Assembly: GCF_003992725.1 (NCBI RefSeq)
Contig: NZ_RZNF01000012.1
Location: 1,302,501-1,366,500 of the forward strand
Reading direction: 5' to 3'
Length of the DNA: 64,000 bases
DNA from: Rhodomicrobium lacus
GTDB taxonomy: Bacteria > Pseudomonadota > Alphaproteobacteria > Rhizobiales > Rhodomicrobiaceae
The translations under genes and the position numbers were made by a program. This document shows, in pieces, positions 1-8,440 of this stretch. Under the pieces are notes generated by a model. That model worked only from the letters and a program-made list of their open reading frames with translations, was not told the DNA's origin and searched no databases. The stretch's first letter is position 1. The number at the start of each line of letters is the position of its first letter.

Positions 1-819
1 ACATTCGGCGACAGGGCGAGCGTCTATCTCAGCGTCTATCGCGCGGCGCAATCGCAGGAAATTCCATACGACTTCCTCATGAAGTTCATAAAGGTCCACT
101 CCTATGATGTGGACTTCAAGCAGCGCGTGAAGGCGGGCGATAGTTTCGAGCTGTTTTTCGATCTGGTGCAGGACGAAAACGGCACGGAACGCCCCGGCGA
201 ACTGTTTTACGCCGCCGTCACCATCGGGGGAGAGACGCACGGCTATTATCGGTTCCGCACGAACGAGGGTGTCGACTATTTTGACGATCGGGGATCGAAC
301 TCGAAGAAGTTTCTGATGCGTACCCCCATTCGCGGCGCCCGTCTGACATCCGGCTTCGGCTGGCGCAAGCACCCGCTGCTGCATACGCTTCGGCTCCACT
401 CCGGCGTCGACTGGGGAGGCCCGATCGGCACGCCGATCTACGCCTCCGGCAATGGCGTGATCGAAACGGCGGAGCGCAACGGCAGCTACGGCAATTACGT
501 TCGCATCCGCCACGCGAACGGCTACAAGACCGCATATGGCCATATGCTGCGTTTCGCCCAAGGGGTCGCGACGGGCGTCAAGGTCCGACAGGGCCAGGTC
601 ATCGGCTATCTCGGCAACACCGGCATGTCGACGGGTCCGCATCTCCACTATGAAGTGCTCATCAACAACCGCTTCACCAATCCGCTTTCGATCAAGATTC
701 CGAAGGCGCGCCAACTTCAAGGGCGCCTGCTCGCCGATTTCCGCAAGGAACGAGCCCGCATCGACGATCTGATGCGCCGCCCACCGGTGAAGACGCGTCT
801 CGCGACGGTCGAGCGATAA
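1..819 (+). CDS. M23 family metallopeptidase (LytM/peptidoglycan hydrolase), 5' end cut by window edge
   Basis: The reading frame is open from base 1, so the gene starts before the window; an internal ATG lies at 79. The C-terminal half is a peptidase M23 domain: the zinc ligand motif HSGVDWG (HxxxD) is followed by the second metal/catalytic motif GPHLHYE (HxH). Family members cut peptide cross-links in peptidoglycan in the periplasm. The visible N-terminal part looks like the beta-rich region that often precedes M23 domains in cell-separation or morphology endopeptidases. Signal peptide or membrane anchor, if any, lies outside the window. The family call is firm; the cellular role is inferred. 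Confidence 0.9.
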   Translation, partial: TFGDRASVYLSVYRAAQSQEIPYDFLMKFIKVHSYDVDFKQRVKAGDSFELFFDLVQDENGTERPGELFYAAVTIGGETHGYYRFRTNEGVDYFDDRGSNSKKFLMRTPIRGARLTSGFGWRKHPLLHTLRLHSGVDWGGPIGTPIYASGNGVIETAERNGSYGNYVRIRHANGYKTAYGHMLRFAQGVATGVKVRQGQVIGYLGNTGMSTGPHLHYEVLINNRFTNPLSIKIPKARQLQGRLLADFRKERARIDDLMRRPPVKTRLATVER

Positions 820-862
820 GCCCGCCTGCCGCGTCATGCAGCAAATTCGTGTTGCCGGCTGA

Positions 863-1726
863 TCAGATCGTCTCGTCTTCGTCGTCGAGGCCGGGCAGCG
901 ATGCAAGCGACGCGAGCAAGGGATCGGTCGCGGCCCAGATGGCTTGCGTTTCGATCAACGCAAGTTCGGTGCGCCCCTCGCTTTTGTCGACGACCGCCTC
1001 GATGGCCGCGGTGGATGCGCGAAGAGCTGCGCTCGCGACAAAGCCGTTCAGCTTGTAAGACAACAGAAACGCCGCAAGCGCATCGCCCGTGCCGTGTGCG
1101 GCAAGCGAGCGCTTTGCCGACACAGTGGCAAAGACCTCGCCACCTTTTACAAGGATGTTGGCAAGCGCGTCGGGTTTTCCAGCAGGCCCGGAAGTTACGA
1201 CAACGGTCGGTCGCGCGAGCGTCAGGGCCGCCGCAACAGCACTCGCCGGGCTGGCGATTGGGCGCTTTGCCAGCCATCCGAGTTCGAAAAGGTTCGGGGT
1301 CACGGCATCGGCTTCCGGCAGAAGCACATCGCGCACCGCCTCGGCTGTCGCCTCGCTGACATAAAGGCCACGCGGAAGGTCGCCGATGACCGGATCGCAC
1401 AAATAAAGCGCCGCCGGATTTGTGGCCCTGATCTTCGCGATCCAGTGGCGGCAAAACTCCGCATGGGCTGGCGTCGGAATATATCCCGTCAGTATGCCGT
1501 CAATCTCGGCAAGCCGGCCGTTTTCCTCCGCCGCGCGGAGCAGCGCATCGAGCTTGTCTACGTCGATCGGCTCGCCGGCGAGCGCCTTGTAACCGGGGCG
1601 GTTCGAGAGCAGAATCGTGGGCAAGGGCAGGACATCATGCCCCATGCGTTGCATGACAAAGGCCGTCGCGGAATTGCCGACATGCCCGTAAATCACCTGT
1701 GACGAGATCGATAGAACTTTCGCCAT
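863..1726 (-). CDS. pdxY: Pyridoxal kinase (PdxY/PdxK type)
   Basis: A 287-residue ribokinase-fold kinase that phosphorylates pyridoxal at the 5' hydroxyl in the vitamin B6 salvage pathway. The N-terminus VLSISSQVIYGHVGNSA is the typical pyridoxal kinase start; TPNLFELG (about 144-151) and the anion-hole/catalytic motif GTGD with Asp215 are present. The ATG at 1726 is chosen because the upstream in-frame stretch is arginine-rich and outside the family. It stands alone, convergent with the peptidase and divergent from the CitE-like gene. PdxK and PdxY cannot be told apart with certainty from the sequence alone. Confidence 0.9.
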   Translation of the reverse strand: MAKVLSISSQVIYGHVGNSATAFVMQRMGHDVLPLPTILLSNRPGYKALAGEPIDVDKLDALLRAAEENGRLAEIDGILTGYIPTPAHAEFCRHWIAKIRATNPAALYLCDPVIGDLPRGLYVSEATAEAVRDVLLPEADAVTPNLFELGWLAKRPIASPASAVAAALTLARPTVVVTSGPAGKPDALANILVKGGEVFATVSAKRSLAAHGTGDALAAFLLSYKLNGFVASAALRASTAAIEAVVDKSEGRTELALIETQAIWAATDPLLASLASLPGLDDEDETI

Positions 1727-1857
1727 ATGGACCGCGCGCTCTTTTTGGACAGTCTTACGCGGATTGCGCCGCCTTGGCTCGCAAAATTTTTGCCGATGGC
1801 GGCAATGCGCTTGCCTGCTCAATGCAAAGTTGAGTTATATCCTAAGGAGAACACCCG

Positions 1858-2727
1858 ATGATCAAGCCTCGCCGCAGCGTCCTTTACATGCCCGGCTCGA
1901 ACGCGCGCGCGCTCGAAAAGGCGAAAACGCTGCCCGCCGACGCGCTCATTCTCGACCTCGAAGACGCAGTCGCACCCGACGCAAAGGAGCTTGCCCGCAA
2001 TCAGGTTTGCGAAGCGGTGAAGGCGGGAGGCTACGGCGCGCACAAGATCGTCATCCGTGTGAACGGCTTCTCGACGCCCTACGGCGAGGCGGATTTCGCG
2101 GCGGCGCTCGAAGCGATGCCCGACGCGATCCTACTGCCGAAGGTCGAGTCGGCGGCAGATCTCGACCTCGCTCGCAAGCGGGCGCCGAAGGGCACGTCCA
2201 TCTCGCTCTGGGCGATGATCGAGACGCCGCTTGCCATTTTCAACCTGAAGGAAATCGCGCAGGCCGCCGCCTCGAACGAGCTGCCGCTGACCTGTTTCGT
2301 GCTCGGCACCAACGACCTCGTGAAGGCCACGCGCGTTCAACCGGGCGCGGATCGCCTGCCGCTCCTCGCATGGCTGTCGCTGACGGTCGCCGCCGCGCGC
2401 GCCTACGGCATTGCGGTCGTCGACGGCGTCTACAATTCGATCAAGGACGAGGAAGGATTCCGCGCGGAATGCGTGCAAGGCCGCGCGCTGGGCATGGACG
2501 GAAAGACGCTCATCCATCCGAATCAGCTCGCCATCTGCAACGAGGTGTTTTCGCCTTCGGCCGATGAAATCGCCGCCGCGACGAAGATCGTCGACGCGTT
2601 CAACCTGCCTGAGAACCAAGGCAAGGGCGCGATCAGCCTCGACGGGCGCATGGTGGAGCGCCTCCATGCCGACATAGCGCGGCAGACGCTCGCCCTTGCG
2701 GAAGCCATCGCGGGGCCGAAGCATTAG
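1858..2727 (+). CDS. HpcH/HpaI aldolase family, CitE-like CoA ester lyase
   Basis: A 289-residue TIM-barrel protein of the citrate lyase beta / malyl-CoA lyase family. Seen: the N-terminal RRSVLYMPGSN motif, the LDLEDAV segment, the LPKVES strand and WAMIETPLAI carrying the magnesium-binding acidic residues, and the C-terminal GKTLIHPNQ motif. Members cleave or condense 3-hydroxyacyl-CoA thioesters such as malyl-, methylmalyl- or citramalyl-CoA. It is shorter than phototroph malyl-CoA lyases (about 320), so it more likely belongs to the stand-alone CitE-like group; the substrate cannot be read from the sequence. A good ribosome site AAGGAG (1844-1849) supports the ATG at 1858. Confidence 0.85.
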   Translation: MIKPRRSVLYMPGSNARALEKAKTLPADALILDLEDAVAPDAKELARNQVCEAVKAGGYGAHKIVIRVNGFSTPYGEADFAAALEAMPDAILLPKVESAADLDLARKRAPKGTSISLWAMIETPLAIFNLKEIAQAAASNELPLTCFVLGTNDLVKATRVQPGADRLPLLAWLSLTVAAARAYGIAVVDGVYNSIKDEEGFRAECVQGRALGMDGKTLIHPNQLAICNEVFSPSADEIAAATKIVDAFNLPENQGKGAISLDGRMVERLHADIARQTLALAEAIAGPKH

Positions 2728-2809
2728 GTCATGACGCGGCGCGGCGCTTCGGATCAGCCGGTGCGCTGCGCGAAGCCGCGTTTCACCGCCTTCATTTCGA
2801 GGGACGGTC

Positions 2810-4036
2810 TCAGTGTGCCAACGCCATGGCGATCCCTCCAAGCGCGCTGAAGACGACAACGGCAAGGGGTGGCGCGCGCCACGCGGTCAGGAGCACCAAG
2901 CCGGCGAGCGCGATCCCGAAATCGCCGATGGACGTGACAGAACCGGTCCAGACAGGATCGTAAAGCGCGGCGGCCAAAAGACCGACAACCGCAGCGTTCA
3001 CGCCACTCATGGCGGCCTGCGCACCTCTTCGTTGGCGGAACGTATCCCAGAAGGGCAGCGTCCCGAGCAGGATAAGAATACCGGGAAGAAAAATGCCGAT
3101 CAGCCCCAGCACGGCCCCCGCGATGCCGCGCGGGCCAATGGTCGCCACGGTTCCAAGGTAAGCCGCAAAGGTAAAGAGCGGGCCCGGCATTGCCTGAGCT
3201 GCCCCGTACCCGGCCAGAAACGCACTTTCGCTAACCCACCCCGGCGCTACGATTGCCTCGCTTAAAAGGGGAAGCACCACATGTCCGCCGCCGAACACAA
3301 GCGCGCCGGACCGAAAGAACGCATCGAACAGTGAGACGAGCGGCGATGACGTCATGACATCGACAAGCGGCAGGCCGATCAGCAGGCCAAAGAAAGCGAT
3401 CAGCGCCAGCACGCCTGCGCTGCGGGAAACGGGCATCCTTATCGGGCGGGGAGGCACAGGCGGCGCGTGACGACAAAGCCAGAGGCCCGCGGCTCCGCCG
3501 AGGGCGATCGCGCCGATCTGGGCCGCCGAAGACGAGCTGAAAAGTATGACGAGCGCCGACACGACCGCGATCGAGGCTCGCTCCCTGTCCGGGCAAAGCG
3601 TCCGCGCCATGTGCCAGACGGCCTGCGCCACGATGGCGACGGCGACGAGTTTCAGCCCGTGGACCAGGCCCCGCCCCACAGGCCCATCGAGCGCGCCCGC
3701 GCCGTAGGCGAAAAGCACCAGTGCTACGGCAGAAGGAAGCGTGAAGCCTATCCACGCCGCGAGCGCGCCGCCATAGCCCGCCCGCATCAACCCGATGGAG
3801 AACGAAACCTGACTACTCGCCGGGCCGGGCAGAAACTGGCACAGGCCGACAAGCTCAGCGTAAGCTTGTTCGTCGAGCCATTTCCGGCGAACGACGAGTT
3901 CTTCGCGGAAATATCCCAGGTGCGCGATGGGCCCGCCGAAGGAGGTAAGGCCAAGCCTGAGGAACACCAAAAGAACTTCAAGGATGTTTCCCGTTTGCGG
4001 GCCTTTTCCAGCAGGCGGCTGCGCCTCCGTCGCCAT
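2810..4036 (-). CDS. chrA: Chromate transporter, CHR family, two-domain (long-chain) type
   Basis: A 408-residue integral membrane protein with two tandem CHR domains. The first carries TSFGGPIAHLGYF and the CQFLPGPASSQ signature; the second repeats it as ALVFGGGHVVLPLL and AQAMPGPLFTFAA. Family members export chromate across the inner membrane and give chromate resistance. The ATG at 4036 is selected over in-frame starts further upstream because AGGAG lies 6 nt before it. No ChrB or other resistance gene is adjacent, so it is a solitary chrA and could have another anionic substrate. Confidence 0.9.
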   Translation of the reverse strand: MATEAQPPAGKGPQTGNILEVLLVFLRLGLTSFGGPIAHLGYFREELVVRRKWLDEQAYAELVGLCQFLPGPASSQVSFSIGLMRAGYGGALAAWIGFTLPSAVALVLFAYGAGALDGPVGRGLVHGLKLVAVAIVAQAVWHMARTLCPDRERASIAVVSALVILFSSSSAAQIGAIALGGAAGLWLCRHAPPVPPRPIRMPVSRSAGVLALIAFFGLLIGLPLVDVMTSSPLVSLFDAFFRSGALVFGGGHVVLPLLSEAIVAPGWVSESAFLAGYGAAQAMPGPLFTFAAYLGTVATIGPRGIAGAVLGLIGIFLPGILILLGTLPFWDTFRQRRGAQAAMSGVNAAVVGLLAAALYDPVWTGSVTSIGDFGIALAGLVLLTAWRAPPLAVVVFSALGGIAMALAH

Positions 4037-4270
4037 GGGCAACTCCTGCATGATCGGCCGGTCTGAAATCCCGGGGCACAGCGGAGAAAAGCTCTTGCGC
4101 ACCATGCGTTCGGCCGGGTTCACATCGGATTAAGCGCAGGATGGGGAGCGCTGAACGGTGCCGCTGCATTTCATGGTGTCCAAGATCTCCAACCGCCTTA
4201 CATTGGGGGAACTCTCATTAATCGAGAGACCCGGACGCGCGAGAGTAACCTGAATGGCGGCGAGGATCAT

Positions 4271-4477
4271 GTGAGAAAGCGAAATCTGAAGCATTTTCTT
4301 ACGAAGCCCCGAGGCAGGCTCGAAAATACCAATACCAATATGACATTTTCGATGTCGCGCGAGACAGCCGCACGCTTGAAAGACGCCGCGCTGGCAAGAG
4401 GCACCGATGTGCAAGGCGTCATCGAGCTGGCTGTCGATGAGTGGCTTGCTCGCCAGATGCCAGGGGCTTTGCGTTAG
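4271..4477 (+). CDS. Small ribbon-helix-helix-like hypothetical protein
   Basis: A 68-codon ORF with a GTG start at 4271; an in-frame ATG at 4340 would give 45 residues. The C-terminal 45 residues have the layout of a ribbon-helix-helix (Arc/MetJ-like) DNA-binding fold: a short strand NMTFSMSRE, then two amphipathic helices (TAARLKDAALARG and VQGVIELAVDEWLAR). Such proteins often act as antitoxins or small repressors. No toxin gene follows. Coding status is inferred from the helix pattern only; no clear ribosome site was seen. Confidence 0.45.
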   Translation: MRKRNLKHFLTKPRGRLENTNTNMTFSMSRETAARLKDAALARGTDVQGVIELAVDEWLARQMPGALR

Positions 4478-4745
4478 GCTCGAACAAGCATCGGCTCTCG
4501 GCGCCGCTCCCGTTGCGCGCCAGCCCGACACCCGGCACCCTCGGTCAAAAGCGAGATTGACATGGGTCCGGATAGATGACAGCTTGCCGTCAAATTGCGG
4601 CCGTGCAGTCTGAAGCATGGATTTTCTTGCTTCACCCGCCGCATGTTTTTTTCCAATAATCAGGCCGTCCAGCTGCGCGTGGATTTAGGCTCTTTGCCGT
4701 CAGGTGTGCATCTCAGGGGTGCCGCGCGGCTCAAAGGACAATCTC

Positions 4746-5981
4746 GTGACTTCTGTGACCTTCGAAGCCTTAGGGCTTGCAACCCCCCTGTTGCGCGCGC
4801 TCGCTGACGAAAACTACGTTCAGCCGACGCCGATTCAGGAAAAGGCTATCCCCCATCTTCTGCAGGGCCGCGACGTGCTCGGCCTCGCTCAGACCGGCAC
4901 CGGCAAGACCGCCGCATTCGCGCTGCCCATCCTGCATCTTCTCGCGGAACGGCAGGACAACCCCAAACCGAAAACCGCGCGAGCGCTCGTCCTGGTTCCG
5001 ACACGCGAACTGGGGCTGCAAATCGCCGAAAGCTTCAAGGCTTACAGCCGACACCTGAAACTGACGAGCACCGTCATCATGGGTGGCGTCGCGATCGGCC
5101 CGCAGATAAGGGCGTTGAGCCGGGGCGTGGATTTCCTTGTGGCGACCCCCGGGCGCCTGCTGGATCACTTGTCCCAAGGCACCGTCGACCTCGGGCAGAC
5201 AGCCTTCTTCGTGATGGACGAAGCGGACATGATGCTCGACATGGGCTTCATTCGCGACGTTCGCAAGCTCATGAAGGCCATGCCACGGAAAAGGCAATCG
5301 ATCATGTTCTCGGCCACGATGCCCAAGGAAATAGCGACGCTGGCCGCGGAAATCCTGAAAGATCCCGTCCGGGTCACCATTCCGGCGAAAACGGTCGCCG
5401 TCGAACGAATCGATCAGCGCGTTCACCTCGTCTCCTCGGGCAACAAGCCCAACATGCTCGCCGGACTGCTGGATCAGCCGGAGTTCGACCGGGTCATCGT
5501 CTTCACCCGAACCAAGCGTTCCGCCAACCGTGTCGCGGAACGTCTCGCGCAGGGCGGAATCGCCACAGAGGCCATTCACGGAAACAAGAGCCAGGCGGCG
5601 CGGCAGAAGGCGCTTGAAAATCTTCGGATAGGAAAAGCGCGCGTGCTCGTCGCGACCGATATTCTGGCGCGCGGGATCGATGTGGACAGCATCAGCCACG
5701 TCATCAATTACGAATTGCCGAACGACCCGGAAAACTACGTTCATCGGATTGGCCGAACAGCGCGCGCAGGGACCGACGGCATCGCCATCTCCTTCTGCGA
5801 CATGAGTGAACGAAGCAGCCTGCGCAACATCGAACGCTTCCTCGGGCGCACGCTGCCCCAGGTGACCGATACACCGGTTATCGTCGCGACCACGGCGAAC
5901 GTGATCGCAGCGCAACCGAGGCCGTCGAGGACTCGCAAATATCGCCCGACACGATCCTCCTCCAGATCGGCGTCCCGCTGA
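4746..5981 (+). CDS. DEAD-box ATP-dependent RNA helicase (RhlE-like)
   Basis: A 411-residue helicase with all core motifs: Q motif (PTPIQEKAIP), Walker A AQTGTGKT (about 48-55), PTREL, TPGR, DEAD (about 158-161), SAT, ARGIDV and HRIGRTAR. The protein unwinds short RNA duplexes, typically in ribosome assembly or mRNA turnover. The GTG at 4746 is chosen because AAAGGA lies 7 nt upstream and the preceding in-frame residues are not family-like. The C-terminus is short and basic (RSRTRKYRPTRSSSR), an RNA-binding tail. The 268 nt before it may be a long leader, as is common for cold-inducible helicases, but no motif was recognised there. Confidence 0.92.
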   Translation: MTSVTFEALGLATPLLRALADENYVQPTPIQEKAIPHLLQGRDVLGLAQTGTGKTAAFALPILHLLAERQDNPKPKTARALVLVPTRELGLQIAESFKAYSRHLKLTSTVIMGGVAIGPQIRALSRGVDFLVATPGRLLDHLSQGTVDLGQTAFFVMDEADMMLDMGFIRDVRKLMKAMPRKRQSIMFSATMPKEIATLAAEILKDPVRVTIPAKTVAVERIDQRVHLVSSGNKPNMLAGLLDQPEFDRVIVFTRTKRSANRVAERLAQGGIATEAIHGNKSQAARQKALENLRIGKARVLVATDILARGIDVDSISHVINYELPNDPENYVHRIGRTARAGTDGIAISFCDMSERSSLRNIERFLGRTLPQVTDTPVIVATTANVIAAQPRPSRTRKYRPTRSSSRSASR

Positions 5982-6148
5982 TCGGGGCCTGAAAATCGCA
6001 GCGTCATGCCTCGTCCGATTTACGGCAGGACGCTGCAAGTCTTGAAATTCAATGAGTGGCGTGGATCGATTGGCCACGTATGCGCGCGCGCATCATGGCT
6101 GGCGCATGACGGCAAGAAGCGACACGAGTTTGCGGATAAAACCTTGTG

Positions 6149-6514
6149 TTACTCGCCTGCCTGCGCCGGGCTGATTTCGACGCTCTCCCCGCAACCGCAA
6201 GCGCTCGTCTGGTTCGGGTTCTTGAAAACAAAACCCGAGGTGAATTTCTCGGTCCTGTAATCCATTTCGGTGCCGAGCAGGTAGAGGATCGCCGTAGGCT
6301 CGATGAGAATGCGCACGCCCTTCTCTTCGACCACCTCTTCGAAGGGACGCGTCTCGGATGCATACTCCATCGTGTATTCCAACCCCGCGCAGCCGCCCTT
6401 TTTGACGCCCACGCGAAGTCCCACCACGGGCGTCTCGGACCGTCCCATGATGGCCTTTACACGCTCCGCCGCCGCATCGGTCAGCGTAACGACCTTGCCA
6501 AAAGACCTTGCCAA
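6149..6514 (-). CDS. sufA: HesB/IscA-family iron-sulfur cluster carrier (SufA-like)
   Basis: A 121-residue A-type carrier that receives Fe-S clusters from the SufBCD scaffold and passes them to apoproteins. The three conserved cysteines are present: one in KKGGCAGLEY and two in SACGCGESV near the C-terminus. The longest ORF would start at 6637, but the domain begins at the TTG at 6514, which has a strong AGGGAGG 5 nt upstream, so the TTG is preferred. It is the last gene of the suf cluster, about 190 nt after sufT. ErpA or IscA naming is possible; the context favours SufA. Confidence 0.88.
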   Translation of the reverse strand: MARSFGKVVTLTDAAAERVKAIMGRSETPVVGLRVGVKKGGCAGLEYTMEYASETRPFEEVVEEKGVRILIEPTAILYLLGTEMDYRTEKFTSGFVFKNPNQTSACGCGESVEISPAQAGE

Positions 6515-6706
6515 TTTCGCCTCCCTTGCTCGCCGCCAAGGAGCTTTCGCGCCGATCGCAAAAGGCTCCGGCTGTTGATGTGACGCTATAGTCTCGCGAG
6601 ACGAACACACTCGCCACAGAAGTGAGGCCGATTTCAAATCCGCCGCTCTTCCCCGATATAGGGAGCCGGTGGGCAGAAACCAGATATCTCTCCTTATCGT
6701 GCAGCG

Positions 6707-7171
6707 TCAGAACATGTTGAGCGCGACACGCGCCTCGTCCGACATCCGAGATGGATCCCACGGCGGCGTGAACACGATCTTCACGCGCACGAGGCTCACG
6801 CCTTCCACCGCGCCGAGCGCATTTTCCACCCAAACCGGCATATCGCCCGCCACGGGACATCCCGGCGCTGTCAGCGTCATTTCCACGTCCACTTCGCGGT
6901 CGGAATTGATGTCGATCTTGTAGATGAGGCCAAGCTCGTAGATGTCGACCGGAATTTCCGGGTCGTAGATCGTCTTCAGGGCGGCGATCAGCGCGTCCGT
7001 GATCCGGTCAAGCTCTTCCTGCGGAATGCCGACCTCATCATGCGCCGACTTCGCCGTTTCCACCGTATGCGCGCACGGATCCGGCAAATCCTTGTGCTTC
7101 GGATCGTCCTGAGGTCCGTCCCACGGGGCGTTTTCGATCCGCGTCTTTGCCTGTTCCATGGTCTCGCTCAT
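6707..7171 (-). CDS. sufT: SUF system Fe-S assembly protein SufT (MIP18/DUF59 family)
   Basis: A 154-residue protein with a C-terminal MIP18 (DUF59) domain: ITDALIAALKTIYDPEIPVD, then YELGLIYKI, then the conserved cysteine in LTAPGCPVAGDMP. It acts as an auxiliary maturation factor for Fe-S proteins. The first 45 residues are a charged extension (IENAPWDGPQDDPKHKD) often seen in alphaproteobacterial SufT. Its ATG overlaps the sufS stop codon (ATGA), indicating translational coupling. Confidence 0.92.
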   Translation of the reverse strand: MSETMEQAKTRIENAPWDGPQDDPKHKDLPDPCAHTVETAKSAHDEVGIPQEELDRITDALIAALKTIYDPEIPVDIYELGLIYKIDINSDREVDVEMTLTAPGCPVAGDMPVWVENALGAVEGVSLVRVKIVFTPPWDPSRMSDEARVALNMF

Positions 7172-8418
7172 CTGAAAAAACGCTCCGCTTTCTGTAGCCC
7201 TTCGACGAGCGCGTCTACTTCGGCGCGCGTGTTGTAAAGGGCGAAGGATGCCCGGCAGGTCGATGTCAGCCCGAAGCGTGCGAGCAGCGGCTCCGCGCAG
7301 TGGCTGCCCGCGCGGACCGCGATGCCCGAACGGTCGAGAATCGTCGCCACGTCGTGGCTGTGCGCTCCCTCCATCGCGAAGGAAAGGATTGCGCCCTTTT
7401 CGCGCGCGCTACCGATGAAGCGCAGCGAATTGAACGGCTTCAGCTGCTCCTCGGCGTAGCGCAGCAAATCGAGTTCGTGCGCGCGGATCTTCGCCTTGCC
7501 GATGCTGTCGATATAGTCGAGCGCAGCCGTCAGCCCCGCCGCCTGTGCGATCATCGGGGTGCCTGCCTCGAAGCGGTAGGGCGGGTCGTTGTACCTGATC
7601 GCGTCCCGCGTGACGGTCTCGATCATTTCGCCGCCGCCGAGGAAAGGCGGCATCGCTTCGAGATGCTCGCGCTTGGCATAGAGCGCGCCGATGCCCGTCG
7701 GGCCGTAAAGCTTGTGTCCGGTGATGACGTAGAAATCGCAGTCGATGTCCTGCACGTCGACGTCGCAATGCACCGCGCCCTGGCTGCCGTCTATCAGCAC
7801 ATAGGCGCCGTGCGCGTGCGCGATGCGGCAGATGTCCTTGATCGGCGTCGTTGTGCCGAGCACGTTCGACATGTGCGTGATGGCGACGATCTTAGTTTTC
7901 GGCGTGAGCGCTGCCTCGAAATCCTCAAGACGAAACTCGCCCTCGTCCGTGACCGGCACCCAGTTGAGAACGACGCCGCGCCGCTCGCGGTGGAAATGCC
8001 AGGGCACGATGTTCGAGTGATGCTCCATGATCGAGAGCAGCACTTCGTCGCCCTCTTTCAGATGAAGCCCGCCGAAAGACGCGGCGACGAGGTTGATGGC
8101 CTCGCTCGCATTCTTCGTGAAGACGATCTGCTCCGAACTCGGCGCGTTGAGGAACTTCGCCACGCGCTCGCGGCCGCCTTCGTATGCCGCCGTCGCCGCG
8201 TTCGCGAGGTAGTGCAGCCCGCGGTGCACGTTCGCATATTCTTCGGAATAAGATTTCAGAATCGCGTCGAGCACAACTTTCGGCTTCTGCGCGCTCGCCG
8301 CGTTGTCGAGATAGACGAGCGGCTTGCCGTAGACTTCGAGCGAAAGCGCCGGGAAGTCTCTGCGGATCGCTTCCAGATCGTAGGAAGCAGCCGCGATGTC
8401 TTTCTCAATCAGGGTCAT
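7168..8418 (-). CDS. sufS: Cysteine desulfurase SufS (class II)
   Basis: A 416-residue PLP enzyme of aminotransferase class V that takes sulfur from L-cysteine and supplies it as persulfide for cluster assembly. Seen: NAASAQKP near the N-terminus, ITHMSNVLG, the PLP-lysine motif ITGHKLYGPTG and the catalytic cysteine loop in RAGSHCAEPLL. The ATG at 8418 has a GGGAG site upstream, and residues before it in the longer frame lie inside sufD. It follows sufD by 22 nt and overlaps sufT. No separate SufE or SufU partner is encoded in the operon. Confidence 0.95.
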   Translation of the reverse strand: MTLIEKDIAAASYDLEAIRRDFPALSLEVYGKPLVYLDNAASAQKPKVVLDAILKSYSEEYANVHRGLHYLANAATAAYEGGRERVAKFLNAPSSEQIVFTKNASEAINLVAASFGGLHLKEGDEVLLSIMEHHSNIVPWHFHRERRGVVLNWVPVTDEGEFRLEDFEAALTPKTKIVAITHMSNVLGTTTPIKDICRIAHAHGAYVLIDGSQGAVHCDVDVQDIDCDFYVITGHKLYGPTGIGALYAKREHLEAMPPFLGGGEMIETVTRDAIRYNDPPYRFEAGTPMIAQAAGLTAALDYIDSIGKAKIRAHELDLLRYAEEQLKPFNSLRFIGSAREKGAILSFAMEGAHSHDVATILDRSGIAVRAGSHCAEPLLARFGLTSTCRASFALYNTRAEVDALVEGLQKAERFFR

Positions 8419-8440
8419 CACTTGTTCTCCCGAGGAGGCT

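Noticed and set aside
2728-2809. GC-rich hairpin after the CitE-like gene as terminator
   Set aside because: GCTTCG/CGAAGC arms can pair, but a bulge and the lack of a T tract make it weak evidence.
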